Notes: generated by a model not told the origin, from the sequence alone. A stretch of DNA of 64,000 bases from Stappia albiluteola (GCF_014050225.1 NZ_JACFXV010000044.1:85032-149031), one strand, 5' to 3'. Numbered from the stretch's first letter, positions 25,828 through 37,723 are shown. Made by a program: numbers and translations.

Positions 25828-26598
25828 TCAGAGCGAGGAAACGAGATGGCCGCCATCGACGGGTATGGCCGCCCCGGTCATGAAGCGCGAGGCATCCGTG
25901 GCCAGCAGAAGGAAGGGGCCGTCCAGTTCGTCCATCGCGCCGATCCTGCGCATCGGGATACGCTTGATCATCGTCTCGCCCGCCGGCGTTTCAAAGAAAC
26001 CGGCATTGATCTCCGTTGCGAAGTAGCCGGGCTCGATCGCATTGACGCGGATGTCGTGGCGGGCAAGTTCCAGGGCCAGCGCCTTGGTCATTTGCACCAC
26101 GCCGGCCTTGGAGACCGCATAGGCGGCAACCGCCTTGGCGACCCTTTCGCTGAGGATCGAGGCGATGTTGATGATCGAGCCGGGCGTGCCGCTTGCCCGC
26201 CAGTGCCGGCCGGCGGCGGTCGCCATCAGCCAGACGCCCCTGAGGTTCACGTCGAGAACCGCGTCGAAATCCTCGGCATTCTGGTCGAGCGCCATGGCAT
26301 CGCGCGCTACGCCGGCATTGTTGACCAGCACGTCGAGCCCGTCGAAGGCCGCAACGACCCCGGACAGGCACGCTTCGACCGATTCTTCCTCGCTCACGTC
26401 GAGAAAGCTCACCAGCGCGCGTTCGGCGCCGAGGTCCAGAAGCTCCTTCGCCAGTTCCTCCAGCTTGTCCTGCCGGCGGGCGGCGATTGCAACCCTTGCG
26501 CCGCAGCGCGCCGAAACGCGTGCCAGATGGGCGCCGATGCCGCCGGACGCGCCGGTGATCAGCACCCGTTTGCCCTTGAGTTTCGCGCCGAGATCCAT
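25828..26598 (-). CDS. SDR family NAD(P)-dependent oxidoreductase
   Basis: Classical short-chain dehydrogenase, 256 residues from the ATG at 26598 (MDLGAKLKGKRVLITGASGG). It shows the cofactor motif TGASGGIG, NNAGVARD, the catalytic Ser in NIASILSE, YAVSK (Tyr and Lys) and NAIEPGYFATEI. It may be a 3-hydroxyacyl-CoA or ketoacyl reductase, given the acyl-CoA dehydrogenase 15 nt downstream in the same transcript. The substrate is not determined. Confidence 0.92.
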   Translation of the reverse strand: MDLGAKLKGKRVLITGASGGIGAHLARVSARCGARVAIAARRQDKLEELAKELLDLGAERALVSFLDVSEEESVEACLSGVVAAFDGLDVLVNNAGVARDAMALDQNAEDFDAVLDVNLRGVWLMATAAGRHWRASGTPGSIINIASILSERVAKAVAAYAVSKAGVVQMTKALALELARHDIRVNAIEPGYFATEINAGFFETPAGETMIKRIPMRRIGAMDELDGPFLLLATDASRFMTGAAIPVDGGHLVSSL

Positions 26599-26673
26599 CG
26601 CTCCCAGTCCTCCCTGTTTTGTAGGGAAGATTAGGCTGCGACGGCTCCACGTCAAAAGGAAAGGCGTCGGGCG

Positions 26674-27174
26674 CTACAGCATGAGGTGGGAAAAGGTGTC
26701 GACCACCTGCCGGTAGACGTCGCGCTTGAAGGGGATGACCAGGTCGGGCAACTGGTCGCCATGCTCCCAGCGCCAGTCGACGAATTCGGGCCGATGGCCG
26801 TCCGGCGGCTGCAGGATGTCGATCTCGCTCTCGTCGCCGTCGAAGCGGAAGGCATACCATTTCTGCGCCTGGCCGCGATATTTGGACTTGCGCGTGTTCT
26901 TCAGGATCTCCGGCGGGAAATCATAGGTGAACCAGTCCGGAGCCTCGCCGATGAGCGAGATCGAACGGATCGAGGTTTCCTCGTAGAGTTCCCTTCTTGC
27001 CGCATGATAGGGATCCTCGCCCTCGTCAATGCCGCCCTGGGGCAATTGCCAGGCATAGGCGGCGTCGGCGTCATGCCTGGGATTGCGCTTGCCGATCCAC
27101 ACGAGACGATCGCGGTTAAGCAGCACGATGCCCACGCAAGGGCGATAGGGCAGGGCGGATGCGTCAATCGCCAT
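26674..27174 (-). CDS. rppH: RNA pyrophosphohydrolase RppH (Nudix)
   Basis: Removes pyrophosphate from the 5' end of triphosphorylated mRNA and so triggers RNase E decay. The ATG at 27174 (MAIDASALPYRPCVGIVLLN) has GGGGA 8 nt upstream and is preferred over an in-frame TTG at 27201. The Nudix box GGIDEGEDPYHAARRELYEE sits at about 47-66 with the invariant Gly, Glu and REx2EE residues. It also shows WYAFRFDGDESEI and a normal 166-residue length. It is the last gene of the envC-ctpA-deacetylase-rppH run. Confidence 0.94.
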   Translation of the reverse strand: MAIDASALPYRPCVGIVLLNRDRLVWIGKRNPRHDADAAYAWQLPQGGIDEGEDPYHAARRELYEETSIRSISLIGEAPDWFTYDFPPEILKNTRKSKYRGQAQKWYAFRFDGDESEIDILQPPDGHRPEFVDWRWEHGDQLPDLVIPFKRDVYRQVVDTFSHLML

Positions 27175-27216
27175 TGGCTGGAAATCCCCTGATTCGGGCA
27201 AAGGTTTTTCGTTGGC

Positions 27217-28398
27217 CTATCTGACCGAGCGATCGATCGACCCGCTGACCGGAACGAGTTGAAGCCCGCGTTCCTCAAGGTCCCTCGACCATTTGACGAG
27301 TTCATCCACGGTGACAGGAAGCGCGGAAGCGGAGCCGACGGCAATGCCTTGCGCGCGGGCGATGCCTTCAAGCTGCAGCAGGCGGGAGGTGATGTCGGCC
27401 GCCCTTGGCACCTCGTCGATCACCACGTCCACCCGCGAATAGGGCGTGCGCGCCCCGCTGGCCACCTCGTTGGCGAGGCTGCGCGAGGACGATCCGTCGT
27501 CCACATACATGAGCCCGCGCCGGGTCACCTCCTTGAGGAAGCGCTCCAGCGGCTCGCGCGTGGCGGTGAAGCGTGCGCCCATATAGTTGATCACGCCGAC
27601 ATAGTTGGTCATCCGCCCGAGAAGCCAGTCGATGCGCTTGGCCGTTTCCTGGCCCGTGAGAGTAACGAGCAGCGTGTGCGGTCCCGGATCGTTGTCGGGA
27701 TAGTCGAACGGCTCCAGCGGCACCTGCAGCAGCAGCTCGTGACCCTTCCGCCGCGCCTGCTGCATCCAGCGGTCGAGGCTGCCGCCGTAAGGTGCGAAGG
27801 CGAGCGTCATTTCGGAGGGGAGCTTGGCGATCGCCGACTGGGTGCCGGACTGGGAAAGCCCGAGGCCGGTGACGATGATGGCTATGCGCGGAATATTCGG
27901 GAACGTCGTGTCGACCGGCCGCGCATAGATGTCGAGCGGGCGCAATCCGTTGTCGGCAACCTTGGGCAGGGAGCCGAAGGGACCTTCCTCCTGAACGCGC
28001 GCATCGGGCCTGATCGACAATGTGACGGGCGAGGAGGCGGGTGCGTCGGCCGTTTGCTGCGACCGGGCCTGCTCCTGGGGCGCAGGCTCGAAACGGGGAC
28101 CGAGCGTCGCTTCGTCCGCCGCCTTCTTGCCGTCCGCGTCTTCCCCGCCTTCGATGGTGTCGCCTTCGGCTCCGACGTTGGCAACGCCGATATCGCGCGC
28201 CGACAGACCCTCGACCGTACGCTCCAGGCGAACCACGGCCGTCGGCTCTCCGCCCAGCGGGTCGTCGACGACGCCGATCCAGACGAGGGCCGTGGTCACG
28301 ATAATTGCGATGAGCCCGGCCCCTACCAGGCCGAGGGGAAGGCTCAGCAGCTTGCGCTTGCCAAGCCCGAGCGGTGCGGACAGATCATTTGCCGCCAT
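27217..28398 (-). CDS. Divergent polysaccharide deacetylase (YibQ-type)
   Basis: A periplasmic, membrane-anchored protein of the divergent polysaccharide deacetylase family, often next to ctpA/envC and thought to act on envelope glycans; the exact reaction is unknown. The 393-residue product has a basic N-terminus, one membrane segment (VGAGLIAIIVTTALVWIGVV, about 24-43), a disordered charged linker (about 65-135) and the catalytic-like domain from about 165 (RIAIIVTGLGLSQSGT; YMGARFTATREPLERFLKE; YVDDGSSSRSLANEVA). Some canonical metal ligands of deacetylases are replaced, as the family name implies. Confidence 0.88.
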   Translation of the reverse strand: MAANDLSAPLGLGKRKLLSLPLGLVGAGLIAIIVTTALVWIGVVDDPLGGEPTAVVRLERTVEGLSARDIGVANVGAEGDTIEGGEDADGKKAADEATLGPRFEPAPQEQARSQQTADAPASSPVTLSIRPDARVQEEGPFGSLPKVADNGLRPLDIYARPVDTTFPNIPRIAIIVTGLGLSQSGTQSAIAKLPSEMTLAFAPYGGSLDRWMQQARRKGHELLLQVPLEPFDYPDNDPGPHTLLVTLTGQETAKRIDWLLGRMTNYVGVINYMGARFTATREPLERFLKEVTRRGLMYVDDGSSSRSLANEVASGARTPYSRVDVVIDEVPRAADITSRLLQLEGIARAQGIAVGSASALPVTVDELVKWSRDLEERGLQLVPVSGSIDRSVR

Positions 28399-28629
28399 GT
28401 CCGGTCAAATCGCCTCCAGATCAAACCGAGACCCTATCAACAGCTGCGAGGCAAGCCGTCTTCTCGGCGGCGCCTTGCCCATTCGTCCTGCGACCTGCCA
28501 CTCCGCGCCGCCAGTTGCCGCATCTGCGCGCGCGGGAAGCATCGTCGCCCCGGCACTCTCGCATTTGCGGCGTGATTCGGCCACCCCTGCGCAAATTCCT
28601 GCGGAAAATGCGTCCTCCCAAACGAAAGA

Positions 28630-28653
28630 TGCGCGGGCTCTGCCCGCGCATCC
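28630..28653 (-). terminator. Putative terminator after ctpA
   Basis: GATGCGCGGGC-AG-AGCCCGCGCATC read on the minus strand, followed by TTTCGTTT. The stem is about 11 bp with a tight loop. The remaining bases between ctpA and the deacetylase gene (28399-28685) show no gene. Confidence 0.6.
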
Positions 28654-28685
28654 ATATTCGGTAATCCGGCGTGCGATCCAGCCGA

Positions 28686-30026
28686 TCAGTTGGGAACGGC
28701 TGCCTTCTTGTCGCCGATCGGCGGGAAGGCGGTATTCGCCTGCACACCGCGCAGCAGGTCGAGCGCGAATTTCAGCTGCTTGTCGTCCTTGGGATCCGGC
28801 GGCACGTAGGCCTGGCTGCCCGAGCCCTCGTTCTCCGCGCCGTCCTCGGATTCAAGGTGACCGCGCAAGCCGGCTTCGCCCGTCGTCTCGGCCTTGCCCT
28901 TCAGTTCCTCGGGCAGTTCCTGCAGCGATTCGATGTCCGGCGTAATGCCTTTCGCCTGGATCGATGTGCCCGACGGCGTGTAGTAGCGCGCCGTGGTCAG
29001 GCGGATGGCGCCATTCGCGCCAAGCGGAATGATGGTCTGCACCGAACCCTTGCCGAAGGAGCGCGTGCCGAGCACCGTCGCGCGGCGATGATCCTGCAAT
29101 GCGCCGGCCACGATCTCGGACGCGGAGGCCGAACCGCCATTGACGAGGATGATGACCGGAGCGCCGCTCGACAGGTCGCCGGCCCGGGCATTGTAGCGCT
29201 GGGTCTCGTCGGCATTCCGGCCGCGCGTCGAAACGATCTCGCCGCGGTCGAGGAAAGCATCGGAGACGGCGATCGCCTGATCCAGCAGGCCGCCGGGATT
29301 GTTCCTCAGATCGAGGATGAAGCCCTTGAGCTTGTCCTTGCCGATCTTCTTGGAAAGGGTCTCCAGTCCGTCCTTCAGGCCGTCGAAGGTCTGCTCGTTG
29401 AACTGGGTGATGCGGATATAGCCGACGTCGTCTTCTTCGCGATAGCGAACCGACTTGATGCGGATCACGTCGCGCGTGATGGAGATCTTCATCGGCTCCG
29501 CGACGCCTTCGCGGCGGATCGTCAGCTCGATGTCGGTGTTCACGGCACCGCGCATCTTCTCCACCGCCTCGTTCAGCGTCAGGCCCTGGACCTGCTCGCC
29601 GTCGAGATGGGTGATGAGGTCGCCGGCGCGCACTCCGGCGCGGAAGGCGGGCGTGTCGTCGATGGGCGTGACGACCTTGACGAGGCCGTCTTCCATGGTG
29701 ACTTCGATGCCCAGGCCGCCGAACTCGCCCCGCGTCTGCACCTGCATGTCGCGGAAGCTCTTCGGCGACATGTAGCTGGAGTGCGGATCGAGCGAAGACA
29801 GCATGCCGTTGATCGCGGACTCGATCAGCTTGGCGTCGTCCGGCGTTTCGACGTAGTCGGAACGCACGCGCTCGAAGACGTCGCCGAACAGATTGAGCTG
29901 CCGGTACGTGTCGGAGGCCGCGGCATTCGCCACGCCGCTCACGCGAACCGGAACCTGGGAAAGGGTCGTCACGGCGGTGGCGCCCATGACAATACCCGCC
30001 AACAGCAGCGTAGCTTTCCGAATCAT
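28686..30026 (-). CDS. ctpA: Carboxyl-terminal processing protease CtpA (S41)
   Basis: A periplasmic serine protease that trims or degrades envelope proteins from the C-terminus. The 446-residue protein has an N-terminal signal or anchor (MIRKATLLLAGIVMGATAV), a PDZ domain (about 100-180, GLGIEVTMEDGLVKVV; AGVRAGDLITHLDGE), and the S41 core with Ser301 in VNGGSASASEIV and Lys326 in SFGKGSVQ, the Ser/Lys dyad 25 residues apart. The C-terminal tail is acidic. The start overlaps the envC stop (ATGA). Confidence 0.95.
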   Translation of the reverse strand: MIRKATLLLAGIVMGATAVTTLSQVPVRVSGVANAAASDTYRQLNLFGDVFERVRSDYVETPDDAKLIESAINGMLSSLDPHSSYMSPKSFRDMQVQTRGEFGGLGIEVTMEDGLVKVVTPIDDTPAFRAGVRAGDLITHLDGEQVQGLTLNEAVEKMRGAVNTDIELTIRREGVAEPMKISITRDVIRIKSVRYREEDDVGYIRITQFNEQTFDGLKDGLETLSKKIGKDKLKGFILDLRNNPGGLLDQAIAVSDAFLDRGEIVSTRGRNADETQRYNARAGDLSSGAPVIILVNGGSASASEIVAGALQDHRRATVLGTRSFGKGSVQTIIPLGANGAIRLTTARYYTPSGTSIQAKGITPDIESLQELPEELKGKAETTGEAGLRGHLESEDGAENEGSGSQAYVPPDPKDDKQLKFALDLLRGVQANTAFPPIGDKKAAVPN

Positions 30027-31399
30027 CCGCGAACCTTTTCATCTTCGGCCCGATCCCACCAGGGTGAGGGATCGATCGCGATGCCGTCTTTTCTGAATTC
30101 AACGTAGAGAACCGGGAGTGTCGCGGCAAGGTCGAGCGTCGCTGCACTTGCGAGCTGTGTCGATCCCATAGCGGCTACCGGTTCACCGGCGAGAACGAAC
30201 TGTCCCAACTCCACGTCGATCCGGTCCAAACCTGCGAGTAGAACATGATATCCATCGCCGGCGTTCAGGATCAAGAGTTGTCCATAGGAACGGAACGGGC
30301 CCGCATAGACAACCCAGCCGTCCGTGGGCGCCGTGACCTGCGCCGAAGGACGGGTGGAGATTGACTGACCTTCCGTAGAGCCGCCAAAGCCGTCGTCTTC
30401 GCCAAAGCGGCGAAGGGTCGATCCGGCCACCGGCAGCGGAAGCTTTCCCTTTGTGTTCACAAATGCGACAGCAGGCGCCAAACGGCCCGGATCGGCAAAG
30501 GGATCACCCTCCGCCACCTTCCTGTCACGCTCGGCCTGGCGCTCCGAATCGGCCTTGCGCGCGGCCTCGGCCGCCTTGCGGGCGCTCTCGATCTCCTGCT
30601 CCAGCGACGCGATCAGGTCCTTCAGCGACGACGCCTTGCCGGCCAGTTCCTCGGCGCGGGTCTTTTCCCTGTCGAGTTCGGCCTGGTTCTCGTCGCGTTG
30701 CCGTTTCTTGGAGGCGATGATCAGTTCCACGCGCTTGCGTTCCTCCGCCAGCCGTCCCGCATCGGCCTGCAGGCGGTCGCGTTCGGAAGCGATCGAATTC
30801 TTGAGCCGACGCAATTCGGCGAGGTCGCTTGCCAGTGCCTGGGCCTCGATATGGATCTCCGGCATCACGGCATTGAGAAGCAGGGCGCCGCGCACCGCGC
30901 CCAACGCGTCTTCCGGCCTGACGGCAAGGGCGGGCGGCGGCCGGCGACCAATGCGCTGCAGGGCGGAAAGAACCTCCGCCAGCACATCCTGTCGTTCGGC
31001 GAGCGATTGTCTCACCCTGTCCTCATTGGTTACCAGGCGGCGCAGCCGGGTTTCGGTCGCCGCCAGCTGATCCTCCAGCCCCTTGATCCGCTGCGCCGTG
31101 CGCAGAAGATCGAGATTGAGGGCCTCATGGTCCCGGTCGATCGTGCGGATCTCCCGGGCAATCGCCGCCTGTCTCTCGGCGGAAAGCTCGATGTCGCGCG
31201 TCAGCGCGGCCAGTTCCTCTTCGCGCTCCGCCTTCCGTTCGTCAGGCGCCTGTGAGGCGGTATCGACCCCGGCGCCCTGTTCGGCCGGTGGCACGGCCGT
31301 CTCGCCATGCGCCGGCAACACGAAGGCGAGCACTCCAAGCGCTGCCGCAACGCCCAGCAGACGGGCCTTCCACGAATGCGGCGCCTTGCCTGTCTTCAC
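30023..31399 (-). CDS. envC: Murein hydrolase activator EnvC-like protein
   Basis: A periplasmic coiled-coil plus LytM (M23) protein that activates amidases during cell separation. It starts with GTG at 31399 and a signal peptide (about 1-30, LGVLAFVLPAHGETA). Residues ~45-290 are heptad-rich coiled coil (EEELAALTRDIELSAERQ). The C-terminal LytM domain has STRPSAQVTAPTDGWVVYAG and GDGYHVLLAGLDRIDVELGQ, but the metal-binding H-x-H and other zinc ligands are not conserved, so it is probably non-enzymatic, like E. coli EnvC. Length 458. Confidence 0.9.
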   Translation of the reverse strand: MKTGKAPHSWKARLLGVAAALGVLAFVLPAHGETAVPPAEQGAGVDTASQAPDERKAEREEELAALTRDIELSAERQAAIAREIRTIDRDHEALNLDLLRTAQRIKGLEDQLAATETRLRRLVTNEDRVRQSLAERQDVLAEVLSALQRIGRRPPPALAVRPEDALGAVRGALLLNAVMPEIHIEAQALASDLAELRRLKNSIASERDRLQADAGRLAEERKRVELIIASKKRQRDENQAELDREKTRAEELAGKASSLKDLIASLEQEIESARKAAEAARKADSERQAERDRKVAEGDPFADPGRLAPAVAFVNTKGKLPLPVAGSTLRRFGEDDGFGGSTEGQSISTRPSAQVTAPTDGWVVYAGPFRSYGQLLILNAGDGYHVLLAGLDRIDVELGQFVLAGEPVAAMGSTQLASAATLDLAATLPVLYVEFRKDGIAIDPSPWWDRAEDEKVRG

Positions 31400-31617
31400 C
31401 CTTCACAGAACCCCTGAATGCAGCGGGCGGCCTGCGTCACGGCGCCCTCCATCATTCAGTGAGGATGACCGCAGTGCCTTAACGAACAGTCAACCATGTT
31501 GCCCGGCGGTGCGCGCTAAAGGGCAAGCAAGATACGCGACGGCAAAATCGCTATTGGAAAAATGCGGCAGAATACAGGCGTCCCCTGTCGGGCCGGCATC
31601 AGGGACAAGGCCTATCC

Positions 31618-32100
31618 TCAGACTCGATGGTAGGGGTGCCCGGTGAGGATCGTAAGCGCGCGGTAGACCTGCTCGGCGACAAGGGCGCGAACGATCTGGT
31701 GCGGCCAGGTCATCGGTCCGAAGGCCAGTGTCAGGTCCGCCCGCGAAAGCATCGCCGCCCCATGGCCGTCCGGCCCGCCGACGACGAAGGCGACTGCGGG
31801 CGTCCCGTTGTTGCGCCAGCCGTCGAGACGTTCCGCAAAGGCTTCGCTGCTGAAGGTGCGGCCGTTTTCGTCGAGTGCGACGATCAGGGCTGCGTCGGGA
31901 AGCGCGGACAGAAGGGCCGCCGCTTCCTCTTCCTTGCGCTCCTCCGCCCGCGAGGCGCGGCTTTCGGGCAGCTCGATCTCCTGCACATGGGTAATGCCGA
32001 GGGATCGTCCGGTCTTGCCGATGCGGTCAAAATAGCGGGCGAAAAGTTCCCGCTCGGCCCCCGCCTTCATCCGGCCGATCGCGGCGAAATACACGCGCAT
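31618..32100 (-). CDS. rlmH: 23S rRNA pseudouridine-1915 N3-methyltransferase RlmH
   Basis: A SPOUT-class methyltransferase that modifies helix 69 of 23S rRNA on the assembled 70S ribosome. The 160-residue product starts at the ATG at 32100 (MRVYFAAIGRMKAGAERELF) and has the knot motifs FVVGGPDGHG and LTLAFGPMTWPHQIVRALVA, ending in GHPYHRV, which is nearly invariant at the C-terminus. The longer frame to 32283 is not coding. It follows rsfS as in most alphaproteobacteria. Confidence 0.95.
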   Translation of the reverse strand: MRVYFAAIGRMKAGAERELFARYFDRIGKTGRSLGITHVQEIELPESRASRAEERKEEEAAALLSALPDAALIVALDENGRTFSSEAFAERLDGWRNNGTPAVAFVVGGPDGHGAAMLSRADLTLAFGPMTWPHQIVRALVAEQVYRALTILTGHPYHRV

Positions 32101-32353
32101 GCGCTCTGCTACCGATTGGACCGACAAGGTCGCGTTATCCGGGCGTGCCAGGTTTCCGGCGATGTTGGGCCGGACCAGAGCGCTTTCGCGACAAGAAATC
32201 GCTCCAGGATCAACACTTTGAGCATATCCTCGTCGCCAAATCCGATTCAGATTTGGCGGGATATGCTTGGCGCACAAACCCATTCCCGCCCCGCGGGATG
32301 GGGCGCATCGTGGCCATCAGACCATCACCTGCCGGGAAGGAAAACCCGCCCGG

Positions 32354-32764
32354 TCAGCCCGAATATTTCGTCGGGGCGGTCATGTCCGCTGCCCACATCT
32401 TCTCCAGGTTATAGAACCCCCGGACTTCCGGACGGAAGATATGGACGACGACATCGCCGGCATCGATCAGCACCCAGTCGCAGGTCGGCAGACCCTCGAC
32501 GCGGGCATTGCCGTGGCCTGCGTCCTTGAGGTCGCGAAGCAGGTGATCGGCGATGGCGCCGACATGACGATGCGAACGGCCCGACGCGACGATCATGTGA
32601 TCCGCGATGGCCGACTTGCCCGTGATGTCGATGGAAGTGATGTCCTCGGACTTGGAGTCTTCGAGACTGGCGAGGACGATATCAAGCAGGTTACCACGCT
32701 TCGGCGCGGCCACCGCTTCGATCTGAGGAGCGGCGCTGGCCGTCCCCTCGGGTTCAAAGGTCAT
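32354..32764 (-). CDS. rsfS: Ribosome silencing factor RsfS (Iojap)
   Basis: Binds ribosomal protein uL14 and blocks subunit joining when nutrients run short. The 136-residue product has a variable N-terminal 25 residues, then the Iojap domain: LASLEDSKSEDITSIDITGK, ADHMIVASGRSHRHVGAIAD, GDVVVHIFRPEVRGFYNLEK and the W that follows. The gene lies between nadD and rlmH, the usual order, with about 170 nt of apparently non-coding DNA upstream. Confidence 0.95.
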   Translation of the reverse strand: MTFEPEGTASAAPQIEAVAAPKRGNLLDIVLASLEDSKSEDITSIDITGKSAIADHMIVASGRSHRHVGAIADHLLRDLKDAGHGNARVEGLPTCDWVLIDAGDVVVHIFRPEVRGFYNLEKMWAADMTAPTKYSG

Positions 32765-32936
32765 ACTCAGACGTTTTGCCTTTCGTCATGGTTATCCGGA
32801 ACGCACCAGACGTTCCGCGTCGTAGATGGATGGAGAAAAACCGCAGCGTCGCCGGCCGTTCCCCGACTGCTCTACACCCTTTAAGATATGCCATCGCCCT
32901 TGTCATTTTCAAGACGGGGCGTTCTTTCCCCGTTCC

Positions 32937-33563
32937 TCAGTGGCCTTCGCGCAACTTGGTCGAAGAGGAGGGATCGAGGCGGGTGGTGACGAAGGTCCAG
33001 GCAGGCGGGCGAAGGAAGGGCAGCAGATCCGCGTCGCTCTCCTCTATCCTCGCCCCGGCGTAAGTCTGCGCGGCAGGGGCGGAAAGCGCCGCCATCGATG
33101 CGCCCGGACGATCGACCACCAGCATGGGTACGCCTTCGGCAATCGACTTCCAGCGTTGCCAGCGATGGAAGGAGGCGAGGCTGTCGGCGCCCATGATCCA
33201 GACGAAACGCAATGCCGGCCGCAGGCGCCTGAGGGTCGCGATCACGCTTGCCGTATAGCTGGTGCCAAGGGTCGCCTCGAAAGCCGTCACCCGCATTCGC
33301 GGATGGGCGGCAAGGCGCGCTACCGCATCGATCCGGCTTTCCAACGGTGCCAGATTGCCATGATCCTTCAACGGGTTGCCGGGTGTCACCAGCCACCAGA
33401 CCTGGTCGAGGCCGGCGCGCTTCAGCGCGGTTTCGGCAACCTGCCGATGACCGGAATGGGGCGGATTGAACGACCCGCCGAACAGGCCGATGCGATTGCC
33501 GGCCTCCGCATGCGGCAGGCGCAGCCATGTCTCCGGCAAGCGGATATTCGGCGGGCTTTTCAT
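32937..33563 (-). CDS. nadD: Nicotinate-nucleotide adenylyltransferase NadD
   Basis: Joins nicotinate mononucleotide and ATP to make deamido-NAD in NAD synthesis. The 208-residue product shows the nucleotidyltransferase motif GLFGGSFNPPHSGHRQVAE (about 27-45, with the HxGH catalytic histidines), FVWIMGADSLASFHRWQRW, and the C-terminal SSTKLREGH matching the SSTxxR box. It lies 10 nt after proA. Confidence 0.94.
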   Translation of the reverse strand: MKSPPNIRLPETWLRLPHAEAGNRIGLFGGSFNPPHSGHRQVAETALKRAGLDQVWWLVTPGNPLKDHGNLAPLESRIDAVARLAAHPRMRVTAFEATLGTSYTASVIATLRRLRPALRFVWIMGADSLASFHRWQRWKSIAEGVPMLVVDRPGASMAALSAPAAQTYAGARIEESDADLLPFLRPPAWTFVTTRLDPSSSTKLREGH

Positions 33564-33573
33564 CGTTGCCGCA

Positions 33574-34890
33574 TCAGGGGCGCATCTGCCCGCTGCCGCG
33601 CACGCGGTACTTGAAGCTCGTCAGCTGCTCGAGGCCTACGGGCCCGCGCGCATGCATGCGGCCCGTCGCGATGCCGATCTCGCCGCCCATGCCGAATTCG
33701 CCGCCATCGGCGAACTGGGTGGAGGCGTTGTGCAGCAGGATCGCGCTGTCCACGTTCTGGAAGAAGGATTCGGCCGCCTTCGGATCGTCGGTGACGATGC
33801 CGTCGGTGTGATGCGAACCATAGGTCTCGATGTGGTCGATCGCGGTGTCGAGGCCGTCGACGACCCGCACCGCAAGGATCGCGTCGAGATATTCCGTGCG
33901 CCAGTCGTCCTCGCTGGCAGGCCTGGCTTCCGCCAGACGCGCCCGGACTTCCTCGTCGCCGCGGATTTCGCAGCCGCGATCCATCAGCGCCTTGCAGATC
34001 GGCACGAGATGCGTATCGGCCACCGACCGGTCGACCAGCAGCGTCTCCAGCGCGCCGCAAACGCCGGTGCGCCGCATCTTGGCGTTGGCGGTCACGTCGA
34101 TCGCCATGTCGAGATCCGCCGCCTTGTCGATGAAGAGGTGGCAGATGCCTTCCAGATGGGCGAAGACGGGGACGCGGGCTTCCGCCTGCACCCGGGCGAC
34201 CAGGCTCTTGCCGCCGCGCGGGATGATCACGTCGATGGTGCCGTCGAGGCCTTTCAGCATTTCGCCCACCGCGGCGCGGTCCGCGACCGGCACGATCTGG
34301 ATCGCCTCTTTCGGCAGGCCGGCGGCGACAAGGCCACGCTCAAGTGCGGCATGGATCGCACGGTTGGAATGGAACGTGTCCGACCCGCCGCGCAGGATCA
34401 CCGCATTGCCGGCCTTCAGGCAAAGCGCACCGGCATCCGCCGTGACGTTCGGTCGGCTTTCGTAGATGACGCCGACGACGCCGAGCGGCGTCCGCACCCG
34501 CTCGATATGCAGGCCGTTCGGCCGGTCCCATTCGGCGATGACCTGACCGACCGGATCGGGAAGGTTGCCGATGTCCTCGAGGCTCTTCGCGATCGCCTCG
34601 ATCCGCTCTTCCGTCAGCGTGCCCCGGTCGAGATAGGCGGCGGTCTGGCCGTTCGCCTTCATGGCCTCGATGTCGCGGGCGTTGGCGGCAAGGATTTCGG
34701 GCGTCGCGGCACGGATGGCATCGGCCATGGCCTGGAGGGCCGCGTTCTTCTGCGCCGTCGTCGCGGTGGCGAGCTTGCGCGCCGCCTTGCGGGCACTGGT
34801 ACCGAGGACGCGCATCGTTGCGGCGATATCCTGCGGCGCGGCTGCCGTTCCGCCTGCTGCCACGGTCTCTTGCGTCGCCTTGTTGAGCAT
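33574..34890 (-). CDS. proA: Glutamate-5-semialdehyde dehydrogenase ProA
   Basis: The second step of proline synthesis: NADPH-dependent reduction of glutamyl-5-phosphate to the semialdehyde. The 438-residue protein shows [35 protein letters not shown], the catalytic Cys in [15 protein letters not shown] and [20 protein letters not shown]. The N-terminal extension of ~20 residues ([10 protein letters not shown]) is Ala-rich, as in related rhizobia. It lies 45 nt after proB, so both steps are co-transcribed. Confidence 0.96.
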   Translation of the reverse strand: MLNKATQETVAAGGTAAAPQDIAATMRVLGTSARKAARKLATATTAQKNAALQAMADAIRAATPEILAANARDIEAMKANGQTAAYLDRGTLTEERIEAIAKSLEDIGNLPDPVGQVIAEWDRPNGLHIERVRTPLGVVGVIYESRPNVTADAGALCLKAGNAVILRGGSDTFHSNRAIHAALERGLVAAGLPKEAIQIVPVADRAAVGEMLKGLDGTIDVIIPRGGKSLVARVQAEARVPVFAHLEGICHLFIDKAADLDMAIDVTANAKMRRTGVCGALETLLVDRSVADTHLVPICKALMDRGCEIRGDEEVRARLAEARPASEDDWRTEYLDAILAVRVVDGLDTAIDHIETYGSHHTDGIVTDDPKAAESFFQNVDSAILLHNASTQFADGGEFGMGGEIGIATGRMHARGPVGLEQLTSFKYRVRGSGQMRP

Positions 34891-34935
34891 CCGTCCTCGC
34901 CCCTTCTTCCTTGCGGACCGCTGCCGGTCAATTCC

Positions 34936-36096
34936 TCACTTTACAGCATCGCCTGCGCCCTGGAACGCGCCGTTCAGGACAAGATCATCGCGATGGATCA
35001 TTTCCGCCCGGCCGGGATAGCCCAGGATCGCCTCGATCTCGCGGCTGTTGCGCCCGAGGATCAGGCTGGCATCGGGATAGTCGTAGGCGACGAGGCCGCG
35101 TCCGACATCGTTGCCGGCCTCGTCGACAAGGCGCACCGCGTCGCCCCGGGCGAAGCTGCCCTCGATCGCCCGCACGCCGGCCGGCAGCAGGCTCTTGCCG
35201 GAGGCCAATGCCCGCACGGCCCCGCTATCGAGACGCAGGGTGCCGCGCGGCTCCAGATGGCCGCCGATCCAGGCCTTGCGCGCCGAGCCCGGCGTGGACG
35301 CGGCCATGAACCAGGTTGCCCGCGCGCCGTTATCGATCGCCGACAGCGGGTTTTGCCGCTTGCCGCTGGCTATCGCCATCACCGTGCCGGCACCCGTGGC
35401 GATCTTCGCCGCCTCGATCTTCGTCTTCATGCCGCCGCGCGACAGTTCCGAGCCGGCAGCGCCCGCCATGCCTTCGATCTCGGCCGTGACGACCGGCACG
35501 AGCGGCAGGAACACGGCGTCGGGATTGGTGGCCGGCGGCGCCGTATAGAGCCCGTCGATATCGGAGAGCAGCACGAGGCAGTCGGCGCTGACCATGGTGG
35601 CGACGCGGGCCGCCAGCCGGTCGTTGTCGCCGTAGCGGATCTCGGAGGTCGCCACCGTGTCGTTCTCGTTGACGATCGGCACGGCACCGAGCTTCAGCAG
35701 CGTCGAAACGGTCTCGCGGGCGTTGAGATAGCGGCGGCGTTCCTCCGTGTCGCCGAGCGTCAACAGGATCTGCCCTGCACTGAGGCCTCGCGCGCCGAGG
35801 ATTTCCGAATAGGCATGGGCGAGCGCGATCTGGCCGACGGAGGCCGCCGCCTGCGCCTGCTCCAGGCGAAGCGGTCCGCGCGGCAGCTTCAGCACGCCGC
35901 GCCCCAGCGCGATGGCGCCGGAGGAAACGACAATCAGCTCGGCCCCGCCGGCCGCGAGCGCCTTGAGGTCGTCCGCCAGGGCCTCCAGCCAGCCGCGTTT
36001 CAGCCGGCCGTCCTCGACAAGGAGCGCGGAGCCGATCTTGACGACGATGCGCTTGAAATCGGCAAGCCGATGCTTGGGGTTGGCGGTGGCCATCAT
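34936..36096 (-). CDS. proB: Glutamate 5-kinase ProB
   Basis: The first, feedback-regulated step of proline synthesis: ATP phosphorylates glutamate. The amino-acid kinase domain (about 1-265) shows [34 protein letters not shown] and [17 protein letters not shown]; a C-terminal PUA domain (about 285-370) includes [19 protein letters not shown]. Length 386. Two ATGs overlap at the start (36093 and 36096). It lies 10 nt after obgE. Confidence 0.96.
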   Translation of the reverse strand: MMATANPKHRLADFKRIVVKIGSALLVEDGRLKRGWLEALADDLKALAAGGAELIVVSSGAIALGRGVLKLPRGPLRLEQAQAAASVGQIALAHAYSEILGARGLSAGQILLTLGDTEERRRYLNARETVSTLLKLGAVPIVNENDTVATSEIRYGDNDRLAARVATMVSADCLVLLSDIDGLYTAPPATNPDAVFLPLVPVVTAEIEGMAGAAGSELSRGGMKTKIEAAKIATGAGTVMAIASGKRQNPLSAIDNGARATWFMAASTPGSARKAWIGGHLEPRGTLRLDSGAVRALASGKSLLPAGVRAIEGSFARGDAVRLVDEAGNDVGRGLVAYDYPDASLILGRNSREIEAILGYPGRAEMIHRDDLVLNGAFQGAGDAVK

Positions 36097-36106
36097 GGCG
36101 GCGATC

Positions 36107-37722
<1,616 letters not shown>

Positions 37723-37723
37723 G

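Noticed and set aside
24595..26634. A 679-codon open frame opposite the acyl-CoA dehydrogenase and SDR genes
   Set aside because: His/Arg-rich composition typical of antisense translation; the other strand has intact catalytic motifs.
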